Assembly: GCA_009840305.1 (NCBI GenBank)
Contig: VXNY01000029.1
Coordinates: forward strand, 1 to 64,000
Origin: Gammaproteobacteria bacterium
GTDB taxonomy: Bacteria > Pseudomonadota > Gammaproteobacteria > Pseudomonadales > Azotimanducaceae
Direction of reading: 5' to 3'
DNA length: 64,000 nucleotides
Part shown: piece by piece, positions 61,801 to 64,000 of the stretch
Position numbering within the stretch: the first letter of the stretch is position 1
Layout of the letters: every line of letters starts with the position of its first letter
The notes under the pieces: model-generated
The model's input: the letters and a program-made list of their open reading frames with translations, nothing else
Databases searched by the model: none
Told to the model about the DNA's origin: nothing
Program-made: the position numbers and the translations under genes

Positions 61801-62390
61801 TCGACGGAGACCTACTAGAAGAATTTCACGGTTTTCGCGTGAGCGATTGGAAACCTCCTCCACCAGCTGAATTGGGTATCGTGGTAGATGACTTAGACCC
61901 AACGTGTTCAGTCGAAAACGGAAAACAAGTGGATGATGTTAAAACTTGGCGGCGCGTTGACTACCCAAGTGCTTGGGGGAGTTCCCGTCGAACTATGGTA
62001 TACAGTGAAAGTGAGAACCCTAAGAGCATTGCGTTTCAAACGGACTTGCCCAATGCCGGGATGTGGTTGTTAGAGTTTCATCTTCCCGATTTTCGAGGAC
62101 AATTTGGTGACTTTCCTCGTGGTTTTTTGCCACGTGGGCGAATAGGATCGGGTAATTTAAGTACTTTTTTCTGGCAGAGCATAGCCGGCGAGTACAAGTT
62201 CACTGTTGAAGCTGGCGAAGTTACTAAGGTGATTGACGTGAGCGTGAGCGAGAGTGACTTTGGTTGGATTTACATCACAGAAAATCAATTGGATCAAGGA
62301 ACTGCTGTGGTCAACATTGAGCCAAGCAATATTGATGGGAAACTCTTTGGCGATGCTATTCGCTGGATTCAAGTTGATGCTGGAGAGTAA
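58881..62390 (+). CDS. large membrane protein: ABC-2-like permease segment plus M1-peptidase-like ectodomain without zinc motif
   Basis: A 1169-residue protein. The first ~290 residues contain about six hydrophobic spans (such as WLIFVLTLLISIALYLMYY and CGLVFVACIVTSSTFAMHH) like ABC-2 permeases. The remaining ~880 residues are extracytoplasmic. They start with a beta-rich domain, followed by a helical part (YRFISVPQHYRVYGGG, then EYMNAFFEQLG) resembling the gluzincin region of permease/M1-aminopeptidase fusions. No HExxH or downstream Glu is present, so it is probably not a peptidase. No partner ATPase gene is adjacent. The start is TTG 58881 with no clear ribosome site; the first ~150 bp are markedly AT-rich. 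Confidence 0.72.
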   Translation: MTKFTIHNIKLYIKQYYYWLIFVLTLLISIALYLMYYEDHVTSQYYNVVSPPPKHMLLVLGGYPLLLLACFLCFMGRNLLTRDQFFRIHEVVDARPVSNLQILASKVLALVIVGWVPMAVFLGGVQLCAFLQNFVDFNIAESFSTLSLLKFLLITCPITLSFVAVLSLLFNVIFRNNLLTMAVLLGTVIGGYYLITNLTLLQHMFFEGLPLVGSFGSDLDPEQIGVLDFVRYSGYVALVLFLFLLAVVLHRRRDTFMSRDSIAGSVCGLVFVACIVTSSTFAMHHASRVQQWTNFRDLSTEINNPQIDVVEMTAQVNLNPKHRLTITTELSALVLAETVHDSLTIWLNPGFVVSEVLLDEARVKSELDKNGTLRVELIKPLQEGQRINLSISYHGKPDLAFGYFDSSTDVRQIPFWDQLLSYMGSAHGIFSSNYVGLPQEIAWLPSAFLPLHELRERKDFFISNINLTLPKDWEAALPGKKLLLEDDDPEIAGKQYEFKTDTPVSSVDLFAGPLKVVSREIGGTNFELLISERQLNRLGILGEAVEELAEALAEQLEANTTDGFEFPCDDYRFISVPQHYRVYGGGTFLNLLLSDKCSYLLREFDVFSVDWQRAIPEYMNAFFEQLGTSRADYLVTILTQYFRMNVQGFNFKLDLFNTYWDHEVGIVGPEAEPLSLVMSYLNDLFWYASMDGFSASGYFPKAMKPPQAATNFGYYGWEGRNSLGRSGLRIFRRVKPLIRHVDLVEDVVSKRLNTEELQQVALESSIQQTMRSDIDPFLAETLRLRCAHLSFQLFQVLGKDDTKLLFDELLARYRYSNFNLEDLYATSTDLGLPVKDVLGNWFSGNEQPQFEVSSAQTFKRTLPDELEDEYQTIFHVFNQGRGTGVFRTSVTTDFGGFGALTPEVSLQASYDAQNMRMGGSGQGPVVFIQPGESVEIGIVSEREPMRVIVEPLNLKLGGGRVAVPTKVVQDVRNVDGDLLEEFHGFRVSDWKPPPPAELGIVVDDLDPTCSVENGKQVDDVKTWRRVDYPSAWGSSRRTMVYSESENPKSIAFQTDLPNAGMWLLEFHLPDFRGQFGDFPRGFLPRGRIGSGNLSTFFWQSIAGEYKFTVEAGEVTKVIDVSVSESDFGWIYITENQLDQGTAVVNIEPSNIDGKLFGDAIRWIQVDAGE

Positions 62391-62431
62391 CGCTCCCCCG
62401 TCGAAACTTCAAAGTAAGACTCGCAAAGATT

Positions 62432-63055
62432 GTGTTTGACTTGATTCACGCTGGGGGTTGGCTGATGGTACCCATACTCGCCTGCAGCCTGATTGCGCTG
62501 ATGGTGTGCATTGAACGCGCATGGGTGTTACGGAGAACGACAATTGCTCCGTCTTGGTTATTACCACACATTGAAGCGAGAATAAAGGAAGAGGGCTACA
62601 TCGATAACGAGTTTCTTGAGCAACTCGAACAATCACCCTCCGGCAAAATTTTGGCCGCTGGTTTACGCAAGACAGAATTTGGTATCGATGCAGTCAAAAA
62701 CGTTATGGAAGAGACGGCAAACACGGTCATATTTGATCTACAGCGATTTCTCACCGTGTTAGGTACGATTGCATCTATTTCGCCGTTACTTGGATTGTTG
62801 GGAACGGTCATCGGCATGATTCAAGTATTTACTGAACTGGTATCGACTGGCGGTGGTGATCCGTCCCAGCTCTCGGGTGGAATTTCACAGGCTTTGATTA
62901 CTACGGCATTTGGTTTGGGAGTAGCTATTCTGGCGCTCATTGGTTACCGGTACTTTCTTCGTCGAGTAGACCATCTGATCGTGCACTTGGAATGGCAGGC
63001 TAGCCGACTAGTAGACGTACTGGTGGTGGGTTTCGAAGTCGAGTCTAAAGAATGA
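62432..63055 (+). CDS. exbB: ExbB/TolQ-family proton channel protein
   Basis: A 207-residue MotA/TolQ/ExbB protein with three spans: GGWLMVPILACSLIALMVCIER near the N-terminus, then LTVLGTIASISPLLGLLGTVIGMIQVF and GGISQALITTAFGLGVAILALIGY, which line the proton path with conserved Thr/Pro/Gly. It forms a pentamer around ExbD. Position before exbD and msbA is widely conserved in gammaproteobacteria, so this pair may serve envelope functions rather than siderophore uptake. The start is GTG (62432). Confidence 0.93.
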   Translation: MFDLIHAGGWLMVPILACSLIALMVCIERAWVLRRTTIAPSWLLPHIEARIKEEGYIDNEFLEQLEQSPSGKILAAGLRKTEFGIDAVKNVMEETANTVIFDLQRFLTVLGTIASISPLLGLLGTVIGMIQVFTELVSTGGGDPSQLSGGISQALITTAFGLGVAILALIGYRYFLRRVDHLIVHLEWQASRLVDVLVVGFEVESKE

Positions 63056-63471
63056 AATTTCACCGACCGCAAAAAAGAGACGTATCGATTGAAATCACAC
63101 CGTTAATCGATGTCGTCTTTCTTTTGCTGATCTTTTTCATGGTCACGTCGACGACGGTTCGAGAGAACATTCTTTCAATCATACTCCCTGAAGCACAAGG
63201 TGAAATCGCCACGCAAGATAACGATGACATTCAGGTACTAGTTTCCAATGAAGGCGTCGTTATGGTTAACGATGTGCAACTGAATACTCTCTCGCGAGAC
63301 GCGGTGATGAAACATATCTCCGCTACGTTCCCAAACTATCCAGATGCTAGGGTAGTACTTGGAGGTGACGCCGATGTTAGACACGCAACCATTGTGCTAG
63401 TATTAGATGCTCTAGCAGAGCTAGGAGTCAAGAATGTTTCTATTTTGGTTCGCGAATCAGCTAGCGACTAG
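63052..63471 (+). CDS. exbD: ExbD/TolR-family protein
   Basis: A 139-residue protein with one span (about residues 20-38). ITPLIDVVFLLLIFFMVTST contains the essential Asp20 that takes part in proton conduction. The periplasmic domain is short and beta-rich and ends ELGVKNVSILV. The ATG overlaps the exbB TGA (ATGA). ExbD works in the ExbB5D2 motor that transmits proton-motive force to TonB-like partners; no tonB is visible here. Confidence 0.94.
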   Translation: MKFHRPQKRDVSIEITPLIDVVFLLLIFFMVTSTTVRENILSIILPEAQGEIATQDNDDIQVLVSNEGVVMVNDVQLNTLSRDAVMKHISATFPNYPDARVVLGGDADVRHATIVLVLDALAELGVKNVSILVRESASD

Positions 63472-63537
63472 ATTTGCTCTTTTTTGATGCGCGATATCTG
63501 CAATATTCTTTGGCAGAAATAGATTCGAGAATTTTCA

Positions 63538-64000
63538 GTGGTCGCAAAATCTGAAAGATCTGACTGGCGTACTTACAGCCGGTTGACTTCCTATGTGAGG
63601 AGTCGAGCTTGGTACTTCGTGATCGCGCTACTGGCGTTTTTTCTAGCAGCTATTGCGGAAGTGTTTTTTGCTCAGATTCTGGGTTCAGTCGTAAGCTCAT
63701 TTGAAGCTAATTCTGACGCGCCGGCCAGCGACATTGCAACGAATACCGCGTCGACAAAGTCTTGGTTTTGGATACCCAATTATTTTCTGGATTACGTTCC
63801 ATGGCCGATACCAATATTGTTTGCATGTATGATCGGGGTTGCTGCTCTGGTACGCGCCCTATCCAACGTCGTGGGCGAGTTTCTGCTATCGCGAGTGTCG
63901 TTCTATGTGGTGCATGCAATTCGTTGCGAGTTGCATGATCGATTGCTCCTGTTACCGTGTTCGTACTTCGACGAGAGCAGACAAGGCGACATTTCTAACC
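63538..64000 (+). CDS. msbA: lipid A export ABC transporter MsbA, N-terminal part (cut by window end)
   Basis: A frame starting at GTG 63538 stays open to the window end (154 codons). It encodes WRTYSRLTSYVRSRAWYFVIA, a first span (IALLAFFLAAIAEVFFAQIL), a second span (IPILFACMIGVAALVRALSNV), and IRCELHDRLLLLPCSYFDE...GDIS. This is the standard start of MsbA-type exporters, with the coupling-helix region YFD.S..GD[IL]. The periplasmic loop between spans 1 and 2 is longer than usual (about residues 55-85). The nucleotide-binding domain lies outside. Position after exbBD supports msbA over other half-transporters. A TAG at 63520 rules out an earlier start. Confidence 0.88.
   Translation, partial: MVAKSERSDWRTYSRLTSYVRSRAWYFVIALLAFFLAAIAEVFFAQILGSVVSSFEANSDAPASDIATNTASTKSWFWIPNYFLDYVPWPIPILFACMIGVAALVRALSNVVGEFLLSRVSFYVVHAIRCELHDRLLLLPCSYFDESRQGDISN

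Overview
The window looks like chromosome of a gammaproteobacterium from a lineage I cannot name. The evidence is gene content and order: rsxABCDGE running towards nth, rnt next to grxD, purM divergent from a DUF2066 gene followed by hda, lolCDE, and exbB-exbD-msbA. Base composition is moderate, mid-40s % GC by eye. Genes are tightly packed, many convergent pairs share or nearly share stop codons, and GTG/TTG starts are common, especially where genes overlap by 4 bp. I see no CRISPR array, rRNA operon, intact insertion sequence or prophage.

Layout. 1-60: end of a tRNA-Arg. 285-3268: a ribBA-type gene, pdxA and a fumarylacetoacetase-family hydrolase. 3282-10746: Bcp peroxiredoxin, a lytic transglycosylase lipoprotein, a secreted sugar-dehydrogenase-like propeller, a DinG-type helicase and a long DUF349 protein. 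11025-15664: an orphan DUF433 protein and nrdAB. A 760-bp spacer follows, holding a repeated 9-bp motif and a possible small ORF. 16424-18127: a MalY/PatB-type aminotransferase and monothiol glutaredoxin.

18143-23654 is the one clearly rearranged region. A 1.33-kb segment (rnt plus nth) occurs twice in direct orientation. Between the copies lie a two-gene unit (a lipoprotein and a membrane-anchored protein with an NCxH motif) with its own terminator, and the wreck of a tyrosine recombinase. The left nth copy has lost its 5' end; the right one is complete and keeps the ancestral neighbourhood (rsx operon, then class II aldolase, nth, rnt).

24431-28513 is a compact Rnf/Rsx electron-transport operon. 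28525-39351 carries metG, mrp/apbC, dcd, purM, DUF2066, a CDP-alcohol phosphatidyltransferase, hda, a MurG homologue of the Firmicutes MurG2 type, serA and miaB. 39989-44926 has an AAA/DUF4143 ATPase with an inverted repeat over its start, and an oligopeptide-type ABC importer without ATPase genes. 45007-48776: mnmC, sseA and two small proteins. 48984-53280: fatty-acid desaturase, argS (probable ATT start), a membrane-anchored cold-shock-domain protein and a secreted cyclophilin. 53341-64000: apbE, a structured intergenic element, lolCDE, galU, a 1169-residue membrane/periplasmic protein resembling zinc-less M1-peptidase/ABC-permease fusions, exbBD and the start of msbA.

Functional themes are cofactor and redox biology (riboflavin, PLP, ApbE flavinylation, Rsx, ribonucleotide reductase), tRNA modification and charging (metG, argS, miaB, mnmC), and envelope assembly (lolCDE, galU, msbA, exbBD, MurG homologue, phospholipid synthase). 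The best candidates for undescribed biology are the insert between the rnt-nth repeats, the 1169-residue protein, the membrane-anchored cold-shock protein and the RNA-like element after apbE. All calls are from reading the sequence; no database search was run.
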